DNA from: CAYRRR01 sp964426755
GTDB lineage: Bacteria > Patescibacteriota > Saccharimonadia > Saccharimonadales > JAGQNJ01
Direction: 5' to 3'
Length of the DNA: 43,763 nt
NCBI GenBank assembly: GCA_964426755.1
Contig: CAYRRR010000005.1
Coordinates: 1 to 43,763, forward strand
The number at the start of each line of letters is the position of its first letter. Within the stretch, counting starts at the first letter, position 1. Below the pieces are notes generated by a model, which was not told the DNA's origin, ran no database searches, and saw only the letters and a list, made by a program, of their open reading frames with translations. Positions 1 to 8,989 of the stretch are shown in pieces. The position numbers and the translations under genes were made by a program.

Positions 1-1283
1 TGGGTCGAAACACTTATAATAAACCAGGAGAATATGGTGTAGATATTCCGGGAGCCGGTCATTTCTACCTCCGCCCGTTATCAAGCTGGGGCAGAAGCAA
101 TAACTACAAAATGCTCGTTACCCAAACTTCAGACAGTCAACCCTTCATGATAATGTACGATTGTGCAAATATTGTCATCAAGCGAGGCTATACTCCACCC
201 AAGAAAGCCGAACCACCATCGAAGCTATCGATTGCAAAATCAAATAAACCAACCGGCTCTGTTAAGCCGGGGGATATCATTGAATATACGCTAGCATTCA
301 GTAATAAAGGTGGTACTGCTGCCCTCTTTTCAGTTAACGATGAATTGCCGAACCAGGTAGAGTTTGTAAGCTCTAGTCATGGCAATTGGATATTCGAGCG
401 TAACGGCAGCAACCTTAGGTGGTCTAATAACACTCCCCCGCTCTACACGTTTGGCAACACCGATGCATTTGGTGCGCCAGGCTTCATCAAAATACGCGTA
501 CGCGTTAAGCAGGGTGTCACCACGGGAACCACGATTTGTAACAAGGCATGGCTAGTTGATTACAGCCCCAAAACTAAGCAGTTTAAGACATGGAACAAAG
601 TAACCGTATGCAATAAAGTCAAGGTTGAGTGCCCGCCTAATACCGTTCCGAATGAAAAAGGTGACTGCGTCAAACCGCCAAAACCGGCAGACACTACACC
701 TATCCTCACTATAGAAAAGAAAGCATCTAATCTAACTCAGGATATCGACGATGCTCATGGCACCGTAGCACAGCCAGGTGACGTAATTGAATATCAACTT
801 ACTACCACTAATTTTGGCGATGGCGTATCGAAAGATACAGTTTTAACCCCCGAGAATGTGGCTGATATTCTTGAATACGCTACACTCGACCTTAATTCAC
901 TTGATGGAGGCATTTATGATGAAGAAACCCAAACCATTGCCTGGAACAAGCCCGTCACTATTAGGCCAAAAGAAAAAGTCGTCAAAACTTTTAAAGTTAC
1001 TATTAAAAATCCCTTGCCGCAGACTCCCACCCCTACAGGCAATCCGGGGTCATTTGACCTAACCCTTACCAATGTCTATGGTAATACCATTGAAATCAAA
1101 CTACCGCCGAGCGTTACTAAAACCACAGAACAAGTCACCCAAACTCTGCCTAATACCGGTCCAGGAGAGGCGTTATTAATCGGTACGACGCTCACGGTAT
1201 TGATCGGCTACTTTTTTGCGAGAAGTCGCATAATGGCAAAAGAAATGGAGCTTATAAAACATGAGTACGCAACAGGAAGTTAA
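1..1283 (+). CDS. LPNTG-tailed surface protein with DUF11-like repeats (5' partial)
   Basis: The frame is open from base 3 to the left edge, so the gene begins outside the window and the first in-frame ATG (111) is not its start. The visible part reads as two DUF11/conserved-repeat-like beta modules: each has a VKPGDIIEY or AQPGDVIEY strand followed by a YTL/QLT strand, separated by a Cys- and Pro-rich linker. The C-terminus carries LPNTG, a hydrophobic stretch of about 18 residues and basic residues, which is a sortase anchoring signal. The tail after the helix is unusually long (about 20 residues). Inferred role: exported, wall- or membrane-anchored surface protein. No sortase is visible here. 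The next gene starts 2 bases after the stop, so the two are probably co-transcribed. Confidence 0.75.
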   Translation, partial: GRNTYNKPGEYGVDIPGAGHFYLRPLSSWGRSNNYKMLVTQTSDSQPFMIMYDCANIVIKRGYTPPKKAEPPSKLSIAKSNKPTGSVKPGDIIEYTLAFSNKGGTAALFSVNDELPNQVEFVSSSHGNWIFERNGSNLRWSNNTPPLYTFGNTDAFGAPGFIKIRVRVKQGVTTGTTICNKAWLVDYSPKTKQFKTWNKVTVCNKVKVECPPNTVPNEKGDCVKPPKPADTTPILTIEKKASNLTQDIDDAHGTVAQPGDVIEYQLTTTNFGDGVSKDTVLTPENVADILEYATLDLNSLDGGIYDEETQTIAWNKPVTIRPKEKVVKTFKVTIKNPLPQTPTPTGNPGSFDLTLTNVYGNTIEIKLPPSVTKTTEQVTQTLPNTGPGEALLIGTTLTVLIGYFFARSRIMAKEMELIKHEYATGS

Positions 1284-1285
1284 CT

Positions 1286-1849
1286 ATGAGTGAAAAAATA
1301 CGTACACCCTCACCAGAACGTCGCCAAACCTCCCCTGAGCATAACCATGGTAAAGAGCAGCAAAAGCTGAAAGAACTTAAAGAACGGGCTGAAAATGCTT
1401 CAGAAATAAGCCAAGATCAACTGAGCTCAATTAAGCAGAGCATTGAAAAAACCGCCTTAAGTGGCAAAGAGTATACGGTAGGCGAAAAAGAACACCGCCC
1501 TGCGCAAACTTCAGCATATCCCAATACTAAGGAGCTAAAACAGCAAGCTTACCGGCGAACAATTAAAAAGGCACAATCCCACCTTAGAGGGCCAGAAAAA
1601 AGTTTTAGCAAGGCGATACATAACCCTACCGTTGAAAGAGTTAGTGATGTCGCGGCCAAGACCATCGCACGACCCAGCGGCTTTCTACTGGGTAGCATAT
1701 GTGCATTTATAGCTAGCAGTATCATACTGTACATCAGTAAACGCAGTGGTTTTACCTATAACTATCTTTTGTTTGTGATTGTATTTGCCGGAGGATATGT
1801 AGTGGGTGTAATTATTGAATTGGCTCTTCGACCGTTTCGCAAGTCTTAG
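1286..1849 (+). CDS. Small membrane protein with charged N-terminal half
   Basis: The 187-residue product is not recognised. Residues 1-120 are very polar and rich in Glu, Lys and Gln, probably disordered or coiled coil. Two hydrophobic segments follow near residues 132-150 and 160-178, and the end is basic (RPFRKS), giving a two-helix membrane anchor with a long cytoplasmic or external arm. It begins 2 bases after the LPNTG protein gene and is likely coupled to it. Its TAG stop overlaps the stop of the convergent ATPase gene by 4 bases. Confidence 0.6.
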   Translation: MSEKIRTPSPERRQTSPEHNHGKEQQKLKELKERAENASEISQDQLSSIKQSIEKTALSGKEYTVGEKEHRPAQTSAYPNTKELKQQAYRRTIKKAQSHLRGPEKSFSKAIHNPTVERVSDVAAKTIARPSGFLLGSICAFIASSIILYISKRSGFTYNYLLFVIVFAGGYVVGVIIELALRPFRKS

Positions 1850-4695
1850 TTTGCCTCTTGTTTTGTGGAGAAGTTTCCCTCTTCATCAATATAAATTGAA
1901 TCGCCATCGTGGGGTTGCTTAAGATCAATCTCGCCTGCCTGCTTGTGTGGTGAGGCAGAGTTATTATTCGGCGCAGCCACAACATTAGCTGGAGTCCCCG
2001 GCTTCTGCGATGGTTGTTGGTTCTGGCTCGGCTGCTTTACTGGCGCAGTGCCCGACGGCGGCACCGGTGGACTGTACGGCTGTCGAGCCGCTGCAGGGTT
2101 AGCAGGCATCATTTGTTGAACTCGTTTTTTTGCCAACCATTCATCTAAGAACGAAGCACCACCGGGCTTAGGCGCCGAAGCAGCACCCATAGCTGGACGC
2201 GTACCGTCCGTTGGCGGTCCAGCGCCGTAGGCTGGACGTGGCGCCTCCTTGGTTGCCAACCGAGCAAAGATCTCAGCCTCAACTTTAGCCTTAGGACGGC
2301 CATACTTAGCCGCTGAGAGCTGCTTAAGGGCATCTGCAAGCTTTTCATTAGGTGTGCCCAGCGGCGGCAAGGTAGTCATGCTAAAGGGCTGTGTAGGCAC
2401 ACCGCCAATGAGCGTCCTCACAATTGTGTTAAAGTTTGGCACGCGCAAGAGATCATCACCATCAAATAATGGCTGGAAGTAACGAGACAGCGACTCTACA
2501 TCATTTTGACCAATACGAAACGCTACAATCGTACCCATATTACCAAATACTGCATCTCGTATTTCTTCTGTCAGCTGGGTTGTAAACTGGTTAGCCACAA
2601 TTAAATTAAGTCGATATTTTCGTGCTTCGGACATGATAGTGGCAAACGAATCGGTCGAAAAATTCTGAAACTCATCAACATATAAACAAAAATCTTTACG
2701 CTGATCTTCCGGAATGCTAGCCCGACTCATTGCTGCAACCTGAAACTGCATCACAAAGATCATTCCCAGCAGTTTCGAGTTTAGGTCGCCTGTCCTACCC
2801 TTACTTAAGTTAACGATCAAAATCTTCTTGTTATCCATTATATCGCGCAAATTAAAAGAGCTCTTAGTTTGGCCAATGATATTTCGCATCATTTCATTTG
2901 CCATAAATGCCCCGAACTTACTAACGAACCACCCTAGTACTTCTGATTTATGATAGTCGCTCGTTTGAGCCATTTCTTTATTCCAGAAGTCTAAAACTAT
3001 CTGATCTTTTACGTGCTGTTTAAGCTCGCGCTCATACTGTTTATCAGTAAAAACTTTTGGAATATCGATAAACGTACCCCCAGCAGGGTTAGCCATGACC
3101 GTTCTGGCAGCCATTCTAAACCAATGTTCATAACGCGGCCCAATGATGCCTTGTCGTTGGGGGTCATACAGTTTATAAAGCATATTGATAGCTTCTTGAA
3201 TTAAAAAGTCCTGCTGCTCTTCGCTTTGATACTCAAACATATTAAGCCCCATAGGATAATCCATGTCTGCCGGACAAAAATAAATCACGTCTTCGGTACG
3301 CTCTTTTGGCACCATGGCCAGCAAACGTTCGGCTACGTCACCATGCGGATCAATAAAGGCAAAACCTTCGCCGTTCAGCATATCCTGGAGCGCAAGATTT
3401 TCAATATAGGTAGACTTACCTGTACCCGTTTGACCGACAACATACATGTGCCGTTGTCGATCACCCATCGCCAACCGGATTGGCTTTTTGGCTCCTCGAA
3501 AAACGTTATAACCGAGCAGCAAGCCGTCATTAGGAATATTGCGCGGAGCATCAACCTGCTTTGATGCTTGCCGCTCCAGTTGCGACGTTGGGATGCTACG
3601 CTGATCAGGAAAGTGGAAAATACCGGCTAACTCGACTGAGTTTAAAATATTTTGATTGTTTTCGGGCGGAAAGAAACGCAATATATACGACGTTACAAAA
3701 CTATCTACATCTTTAGCCGGCGTGTATTTAAAACCGTTGCGGCCAGGCGCATCAAACAACGAAAAAGAAGCCACTACATGATTCAGAATATTTTGGGCTC
3801 GCGACGAAACGTTTGAGGAGGCAACGATTCTAATAAGCGTTTCATAACCGGGATGCCTGGTCTTATCGTCAATAGCGTCAATAATTGCTTGTTCCATATT
3901 CGATAAGTCCGGCTTATCGGAACCTCCGTCTTTACCGTCCTTGGAGTCTGGCGGCTTCCACAACGAAACAAATAATTGCTTTACCCACCAGAAAGCTTCT
4001 TCCCTTGGTTTTTTTGAATCGCTACCCTTTCGTTTTTTACTGGCTTTTTCAGATGCGCGCTTACGCCAACTAGGATCAGCTGGGCGCAAAAGTATCTGAA
4101 TACCAATACCATCATCATTATCAAGCTCTGAAAGTGCATTAAGCAACGATTGAATCGGATCACGTTTTATATCTTGATAAGAAGCAATTGGATAGGCGAA
4201 TGACTCCTTGAGCGTTAACTCGCCACCGATAGTACCTGATAACTTTCCGACTTCACTAAAAATATTATGCTCCGCCACCTCTTCAAGTCGCGCCGAAGGA
4301 TAAGCACTAATCACTGCCTGTTTAACGACATCCACCAACACCACAGGTACTGCTGCATAAAACTTAACAAATCCTTGATGACCGATTATCTCAAAGGCGA
4401 AGTGTCGCTGACCATAAAACTTTGTTTTAAAGCCTTTTTGTAATGTGCTTGCAATAATGCCATACATTATTTGAGCTTTTGAGATATTTTCATCAATTAA
4501 TTCACGCTCATCGCGAGCACCCACCTCTTTATCGTCACTAGGTGGCGGTAAGTGAATAAGTAGCGGCACCATCTTAAGGCCACGTTCGTAATTTTTTTGT
4601 TCACGTAGCAGGTTTCGTGAATGAAGATATATAAGCGGCCCCGCTATCAAGCCGGCACATACAACCAAAAAAATGACAAACAAAAAGGCTGGCAT
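1846..4695 (-). CDS. TraG/VirB4/HerA-like secretion ATPase with N-terminal membrane anchor
   Basis: This is a 949-residue protein if it starts at the ATG that overlaps the upstream TGA (TGATG); a GTG one codon earlier is also possible. Residues 1-25 form one membrane helix. Residues 60-380 resemble the uncharacterised N-terminal region found on CPR type IV secretion-like ATPases. The motor domain has Walker A GQTGTGKST (about 422-430) and Walker B LYVDEFQNF (about 672-680), and it resembles coupling-protein/VirB4 ATPases that move DNA or protein through a membrane. The last 130 residues are Pro/Gln/Ala-rich and probably disordered. It is coupled to the 141-residue gene upstream. No VirB6, VirB8 or relaxase gene lies in the window, so the substrate is unknown. 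Confidence 0.8.
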   Translation of the reverse strand: MPAFLFVIFLVVCAGLIAGPLIYLHSRNLLREQKNYERGLKMVPLLIHLPPPSDDKEVGARDERELIDENISKAQIMYGIIASTLQKGFKTKFYGQRHFAFEIIGHQGFVKFYAAVPVVLVDVVKQAVISAYPSARLEEVAEHNIFSEVGKLSGTIGGELTLKESFAYPIASYQDIKRDPIQSLLNALSELDNDDGIGIQILLRPADPSWRKRASEKASKKRKGSDSKKPREEAFWWVKQLFVSLWKPPDSKDGKDGGSDKPDLSNMEQAIIDAIDDKTRHPGYETLIRIVASSNVSSRAQNILNHVVASFSLFDAPGRNGFKYTPAKDVDSFVTSYILRFFPPENNQNILNSVELAGIFHFPDQRSIPTSQLERQASKQVDAPRNIPNDGLLLGYNVFRGAKKPIRLAMGDRQRHMYVVGQTGTGKSTYIENLALQDMLNGEGFAFIDPHGDVAERLLAMVPKERTEDVIYFCPADMDYPMGLNMFEYQSEEQQDFLIQEAINMLYKLYDPQRQGIIGPRYEHWFRMAARTVMANPAGGTFIDIPKVFTDKQYERELKQHVKDQIVLDFWNKEMAQTSDYHKSEVLGWFVSKFGAFMANEMMRNIIGQTKSSFNLRDIMDNKKILIVNLSKGRTGDLNSKLLGMIFVMQFQVAAMSRASIPEDQRKDFCLYVDEFQNFSTDSFATIMSEARKYRLNLIVANQFTTQLTEEIRDAVFGNMGTIVAFRIGQNDVESLSRYFQPLFDGDDLLRVPNFNTIVRTLIGGVPTQPFSMTTLPPLGTPNEKLADALKQLSAAKYGRPKAKVEAEIFARLATKEAPRPAYGAGPPTDGTRPAMGAASAPKPGGASFLDEWLAKKRVQQMMPANPAAARQPYSPPVPPSGTAPVKQPSQNQQPSQKPGTPANVVAAPNNNSASPHKQAGEIDLKQPHDGDSIYIDEEGNFSTKQEAN

Positions 4696-5120
4696 CACTC
4701 TTTACTCTTAGCTATATCCTTGTTATAGCGCTTCTTAATATAATCTGCTTTTATCTCGCTTATTGCTTTATTTTGAAGATAAGGATTTTCCTTCGTTTTT
4801 TCTACGATTTCTTTAGCTTTTTCTACCCATTCTTTTTCAATAAGGTCGGCATCATCGGCAATCTGTGGCGTTTGCAACGCCATTTGGGAGCTATTAGACA
4901 CTGGAGGCGTCGAAGTGGCCAAGGGCAAGCTTGGAGCTACCTGATTAGCCACACCCGTGGCAGGCATCTGCCCCTGGGGTTGAGCCGCACCTGTTGTCTG
5001 GGGAGGTAAAAATTCAGGATTACGCTCACTGCCCTGTTGCTTACTGGTATCGGGTGTCTCTGTGTGCTCTACTGACGGCAGCTCCATAGGCGCTAAAGTT
5101 TCTTTTTCGCTCGGATGCAT
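4695..5120 (-). CDS. Proline-rich partner of the secretion ATPase
   Basis: The 141-residue product has a disordered Pro/Gln/Thr-rich N-terminal two thirds. A compact charged helical C-terminus follows (about residues 95-141), with a KAKEIVEKTKENPYLQNK core. No enzymatic motif is seen. Its TGA overlaps the ATPase start (TGATG), so it is the first gene of a two-gene translationally coupled operon. A TATAAT box at 5131-5136 lies 10 bases before the ATG, giving a very short leader. Inferred role: an adaptor or regulator of the ATPase. Confidence 0.6.
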   Translation of the reverse strand: MHPSEKETLAPMELPSVEHTETPDTSKQQGSERNPEFLPPQTTGAAQPQGQMPATGVANQVAPSLPLATSTPPVSNSSQMALQTPQIADDADLIEKEWVEKAKEIVEKTKENPYLQNKAISEIKADYIKKRYNKDIAKSKE

Positions 5121-5165
5121 ATCAGAGATAATTATAACAACAACCCCTAGCTTTTACTATTACAA

Positions 5166-5525
5166 TTATGCTGCAGATCCGGACTTGGAAACGTACCATA
5201 CTAAAATAAGAATAATAGCTAATGTTAGCAGCACATCCCGCAGAGTTAGTTGAGTAATTGATTGAATAATTAGAAGTAGTACGGGCAAAACGCTTAACAC
5301 CAACGCCAGCCATCGACGCACACCCGTCTTAAGGCTCAAAAAACGCCGAAGCGCTATATTTATGCCTGTATAAAGAACAAAAAATATTAAGATAAACGGC
5401 ACAAGCATAAAAATAACCGGAAGGTTATCAGGATGCACTGCTACAAAAAAACTCACGGTTAAAAAAAGTAGAAACAAGTAACCTATAAGACTTTTTCTGG
5501 AAGATTCCATATATACATTATCCAT
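5166..5525 (-). CDS. Four-helix small membrane protein
   Basis: The 119-residue product is almost entirely hydrophobic, with about four membrane helices near residues 12-30, 35-55, 68-88 and 92-112 and a short polar end. It matches no family I can name. The start is uncertain: the ATG at 5525 gives 119 residues. An in-frame ATG at 5510 lies 6 bases after GATAAT, which would suit the leaderless pattern seen elsewhere in the window. It lies upstream of the ATPase operon on the same strand, which has its own promoter. Confidence 0.5.
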   Translation of the reverse strand: MDNVYMESSRKSLIGYLFLLFLTVSFFVAVHPDNLPVIFMLVPFILIFFVLYTGINIALRRFLSLKTGVRRWLALVLSVLPVLLLIIQSITQLTLRDVLLTLAIILILVWYVSKSGSAA

Positions 5526-5534
5526 TAAATGTCT

Positions 5535-5605
5535 GAAAAATTAAAAAGCCGGACGGCAAATCCGCTCTGTATTATTTATTACTTATGTAGCGCTTACCGT
5601 CCTGA
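5535..5605 (-). terminator. Hairpin plus U-tract on the minus strand
   Basis: GGACGG (5554-5559) pairs with CCGTCC (5600-5605), supported by further inner pairs (CGCT/AGCG). On the minus strand the stem is followed by TTTTTAATTTTT. It stands 10 bases before the small membrane protein gene, so it either ends an unseen upstream minus-strand transcript or attenuates that gene. A second stem of 12 pairs with one interruption lies next to it at 5617-5648. Confidence 0.5.
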
Positions 5606-6431
5606 CTATGACTGACCGCTCAAATTTGCTATTCGCAAATAATGAGCGCCGACACACATTTTTGTTTTAACTCCACTGCTTACAGACTACTACAAATACA
5701 CATATAAGTCAACTGTATTTGTTGTACTTATTATATTTATATCTGTTATCTTTGCCAGGTAATTTCACTTTGTTGTATTTTTTTTGTTGTTATTTTAATT
5801 ACAGATACTGAAACACAAAGACCGTTTATAACAATTATGTCTTTAAATAAATCTCTTTTTAACATTAACTATTTTTATTTGCCACTTTATTATATTAATA
5901 ATTTAGTGCTTTCGTGTTAATTTTAGGACGTATTTTTTGTTAACTAGATTTTTTAAATATCAATTGTTACATAGTTCGTCATAAGAATTTGCGTAATACC
6001 CATGAGCCAGCTTGCATATAATATTTTTATTGTTTGTAAACATGAAATTTTGAACAAGTTTTTCTTTATATTAATAGAATTATTTTCCTCCGCATTTTAA
6101 ATCAATTTACAATATCTAGACCATAAAACTCAGCCTAACGCTTTGGTGGTATTATACGGCTGGTTTTAATTTTGTAATCTTGACCAGATTTTCTAGGCTA
6201 TCCTAAGCCGCAAAAAGCTAGACTCTTTCTGCATAAAATTAAGGTGCCATTTTAACATTACGATCACGCAAATTTGAGGCTCGTTTAAATAAGACAAATT
6301 GGGTGAATTCGTAGACAACTTGGTTCCATTGCGCAGTTTTATGCTCAGCACTTTTTCTAACTATAGGTACTTTGCGGCAGAATAAAAAAGAAAGTTATAC
6401 ACAGGTTTATGAAAAAACAACCATAAACTAG

Positions 6432-6460
6432 TTGACAGTCTTTTTTGTAATTTATAAGAT
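6432..6460 (+). promoter_or_regulatory. Promoter of candidate small RNA
   Basis: A perfect -35 TTGACA (6432-6437) is followed, 17 bases later, by TAAGAT (6455-6460). The predicted start is near 6467. No protein-coding start follows before a chain of hairpins, which points to an RNA gene. Confidence 0.5.
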
Positions 6461-6466
6461 GTTAAC

Positions 6467-6645
6467 AGCACTTGAATAAAAAAAGTGCTCAAAAACAAAA
6501 ACGACCACAAAAACAACGGCTTCTCGCAAGCCGTTGTTCCATCAAAAGACAAAATTAAAAAATCAAAGCCTTAACAAACAACTTTCAAAACCAAACAACT
6601 ATACTCGCAAAAACTCATCGCCCTACCGCGATGAGTTTTGCTTTT
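6467..6645 (+). ncRNA. Candidate three-hairpin small RNA with A/C-rich linkers
   Basis: The predicted transcript is about 180 nt. Hairpin 1 is AGCACTT/AAGTGCT (6467-6489). Hairpin 2 is a perfect 11-bp stem (6512-6522 with 6528-6538) closing a 5-nt loop. Hairpin 3 is a perfect 11-bp stem (6611-6621 with 6628-6638) followed by TGCTTTTGC and looks like an intrinsic terminator. The linkers between stems are almost free of G and rich in A and C, so they should stay single-stranded. No long open frame fits. It lies just upstream of yifB on the same strand. It resembles no RNA family I can name. Confidence 0.45.
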
Positions 6646-6685
6646 GCTTAACATTTATTGACTTGATACAATCTGCAATATCGTT

Positions 6686-8212
6686 ATGGGAGCTGGCATA
6701 AAAAGCGTACTCGAAACTGGCCTAAGCGGGCTTGTTGTTGATGTAGAGTGCCAGCTGTCGAACGGGTTGCCAAATATCATCATTGTAGGATATGCAAATA
6801 AAGCCGTTGATGAGGCAAAGGAGCGTGTCAGGAATGCCTTTGCCTCCACCTCCATTGCCTTGCCCAAAAAGCGAATTACAATTAATCTTGCACCGGCAGA
6901 CCTACCAAAAGATAGCACCAGTCTCGACCTGGCAATTGCCCTGTCAATCTTAAATTGCATGGCAGCTGTACCCTCTTTATCAAAAACCCCGATAGTCATT
7001 GGCGAACTTGGTCTTGATGGTTCCGTTCGGCCGGTGCGCGGCATCATTGGCAAAATTCTTACCGCAAAACAAAAAGGCTACACAGACTTTTTGATACCTT
7101 CTGGAAATGTACGCCAAGCACAGCTAATACCAAACATAGCCATAACCCCTATTCCATCACTGTCTGTTCTTTATCAACACTTGACCGGAAATGCTTCGTT
7201 GAAGCCAATACATATTGCCGAAAGTAGCCTTTCGTTACCCCTAGAGGCTTCTGCCGCTCTGACAACGGACTATAACGAAGTAATTGGCCAGGCAAGAGCT
7301 AAGCGAGCCCTAGAAATTGCTGCGGCTGGTGGGCACAATATCCTCCTCAATGGCCCTCCAGGGACTGGTAAAAGCATGCTCGCAAAGGCTACCGTAAGTA
7401 TCTTGCCCCCATTGGACTCAACAGAAGCTCTTGAAGTAACCCATATGCATAGCCTCGCTAGTCCAGAGTTCGATAAAATTGTTGCTTCAAGGCCGTTTCG
7501 AGCACCTCATCACAGCGCTAGCGACATTGCAATCATTGGCGGCGGCAAAAACCCTCGTCCCGGCGAGATAAGTCTTAGTCACCGTGGTATTCTCTTTTTT
7601 GACGAGTTTCCCGAATTTAGTCGACCAGCCCTTGAAGCATTAAGGCAGCCCCTGGAAGATAGGGTTATAACTGTAGCTCGTGCTAAAGATACGGTTACTT
7701 TTCCTGCTAATTTTATGCTGATTGCTACCGCTAATCCGTGTCCCTGTGGTTATTTTGGTACACACAAAGAGTGTACCTGCCAACCCCAGCAAATAGTCCG
7801 CTACCAACGCAAAATGTCCGGCCCTATTCTCGACAGGATCGATATCTTTACCGATGTTGAAAATGTTGAACATAATAAGCTTCTTGGCGACAACCGGGCG
7901 ACTGAATCAAGTAACTTGGTCGCAAAGCGCGTTCGTGAAGCCCGTAAACGTCAACAAGAGCGCTTTGGCACTACGTCAAAAACTAACAGTGACATGACAA
8001 GCACAGAACTAAGGAAACTCGCCTATTTAACTCCTGATGGTCAGAATATTTTAAACGCAGCCGCAGAAAAACTAGAGCTTTCTCCAAGAAGCTACATGCG
8101 AACCCTTAAAGTCGCGAGAACCATTGCTGATTTAGATAATAGTCACGCCATAACTATCAAGCATGTTACTGAAGCAGTGCAGTATCGCCCCAAAAAAGTG
8201 GTAATGTTATAA
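6686..8212 (+). CDS. comM: YifB/ComM family Mg-chelatase-like AAA+ ATPase
   Basis: The 508-residue length is normal for the family. The N-terminal ChlI/Lon-like domain holds the signatures SNGLPNIIIVG and KRITINLAPADLPK. The AAA+ core has Walker A GPPGTGKS (about 223-230) and Walker B ILFFDEFPEF (about 302-311). A Cys-rich loop CPCGYFGTHKECTC (about 352-365) and the C-terminal helical domain follow. ComM is known as a hexameric helicase that drives branch migration of incoming DNA in natural transformation, which would fit an organism with a type IV pilus. A TACAAT box at 6667-6672 precedes the ATG by 13 bases with no ribosome binding site, so the mRNA leader is very short. Confidence 0.9.
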   Translation: MGAGIKSVLETGLSGLVVDVECQLSNGLPNIIIVGYANKAVDEAKERVRNAFASTSIALPKKRITINLAPADLPKDSTSLDLAIALSILNCMAAVPSLSKTPIVIGELGLDGSVRPVRGIIGKILTAKQKGYTDFLIPSGNVRQAQLIPNIAITPIPSLSVLYQHLTGNASLKPIHIAESSLSLPLEASAALTTDYNEVIGQARAKRALEIAAAGGHNILLNGPPGTGKSMLAKATVSILPPLDSTEALEVTHMHSLASPEFDKIVASRPFRAPHHSASDIAIIGGGKNPRPGEISLSHRGILFFDEFPEFSRPALEALRQPLEDRVITVARAKDTVTFPANFMLIATANPCPCGYFGTHKECTCQPQQIVRYQRKMSGPILDRIDIFTDVENVEHNKLLGDNRATESSNLVAKRVREARKRQQERFGTTSKTNSDMTSTELRKLAYLTPDGQNILNAAAEKLELSPRSYMRTLKVARTIADLDNSHAITIKHVTEAVQYRPKKVVML

Positions 8213-8221
8213 ATGATTTTC

Positions 8222-8250
8222 TTGACCCCTGTTGTAGTATCTGTTAAACT
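8222..8250 (+). promoter_or_regulatory. Promoter of infC-rpmI-rplT
   Basis: TTGACC (8222-8227), a 17-base spacer and TAAACT (8245-8250) lie upstream of the infC ribosome binding site, giving a leader of about 30 nt. Confidence 0.55.
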
Positions 8251-8285
8251 TTACGGAAGTCACTAATTATTAAAAGGAGACGAGT

Positions 8286-8816
8286 ATTAGCAAAGAGGCA
8301 CGCCTGAATACAGCCATTCGGGCACCGCAGCTTCGGGTGATTACCGATGACGGGAAGCAACTTGGAATTCTAAGCCGCACAGATGCATTGCGGGCGGCTC
8401 AAGAACATGGACTTGACCTTGTAGAGGTTTCCCCAAACGCCAACCCTCCGGTTGCAAAAATAATTGACTGGGGTAAATATAACTACCAGAGAACAAAGCA
8501 GCTGCAAAAGAGTAAACGGAGTGCAAAGGCGACTGACGTTAAACAAATACGTCTCGGTTTGAAAATTGGTGAACACGATCTTGAGGTAAAGCTGCGCAAA
8601 GTAGCCGGCTTTTTAGAGGACGGGCACAAAGTAAAGTTTGCAATTTTTTATCGAGGACGTGAACTTGCGCATAAAGATATCGGATTTGCCCTTGCCAACA
8701 AGATCATAGAGCGCCTCGGTGAAACAATCATTGTTGAACAATCACCTCAGTTCAGCGGCAAACAATTAATATTCGTAGTAAGGAGTAATACTCATGCCAA
8801 AACTAAAAACTCATAG
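8286..8816 (+). CDS. infC: Translation initiation factor IF-3, AUU start
   Basis: IF3 binds the 30S subunit and enforces start-codon selection. The ORF has no ATG at the right place; a GTG at 8337 would remove the conserved N-terminal strand. Reading back in frame gives ATT at 8286, 6 bases after a strong AAGGAG (8274-8279). The resulting N-terminus (SKEARLNTAIRAPQLRVI) matches the usual IF3 start. AUU is the classical infC start codon that lets IF3 repress its own translation. The protein is then 176 residues, with the N-domain, linker helix and C-domain (ending FSGKQLIFVVRS) all present. It overlaps rpmI by 23 bases. Confidence 0.93.
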   Translation: MSKEARLNTAIRAPQLRVITDDGKQLGILSRTDALRAAQEHGLDLVEVSPNANPPVAKIIDWGKYNYQRTKQLQKSKRSAKATDVKQIRLGLKIGEHDLEVKLRKVAGFLEDGHKVKFAIFYRGRELAHKDIGFALANKIIERLGETIIVEQSPQFSGKQLIFVVRSNTHAKTKNS

Positions 8817-8988
8817 CGGAACTAAAGACCGGATAAAAGTAACTAAAACTGGTAAGGTGCAACATGGCCACGCCTTTAAAAGCCACAATCTTTCAAAAAA
8901 GAGCGCCTCACGAAAGCGCACCTTTAGTATCCGAACAACCGTTACCGGTAAGGCTGCTAAATCAATAAAACGAAAGCTAGGAGTCTAA
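8794..8988 (+). CDS. rpmI: 50S ribosomal protein bL35
   Basis: The 64-residue basic protein has the bL35 pattern MPKLKTHSGTKDR and the later KSHNLSKKSASRKR segment. Its ATG lies inside the end of infC and is preceded by AAGGAG, so it is translated by coupling. It is the middle gene of the classical infC-rpmI-rplT operon. Confidence 0.95.
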   Translation: MPKLKTHSGTKDRIKVTKTGKVQHGHAFKSHNLSKKSASRKRTFSIRTTVTGKAAKSIKRKLGV

Positions 8989-8989
8989 C

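Larger units (their letters stand above)
5526..6466. other. AT-rich intergenic region without recognisable genes
   Basis: This stretch between divergently oriented genes is strongly AT-rich from 5650 to about 6110. It holds hairpins at 5553-5605 and 5617-5648 and a single perfect DnaA-box-like 9-mer (TTATACACA, 6395-6403). The only open frames are short and of low-complexity composition, and I see no convincing coding. tmRNA, SRP RNA and 6S features were looked for and not found. Confidence 0.5.

Noticed and set aside
5600..5661. 20-codon frame starting at an ATG near 5610
   Set aside because: It lies across a strong hairpin, lacks a ribosome binding site, and its composition gives no hint of a protein.
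5526..6685. Possible replication origin in the AT-rich gap between divergent genes
   Set aside because: Only one perfect DnaA-box-like 9-mer (6395-6403) was found, with no cluster and no dnaA, dnaN or similar gene nearby. A 9-mer can occur by chance in AT-rich DNA. A GC-skew plot of the whole genome would decide.
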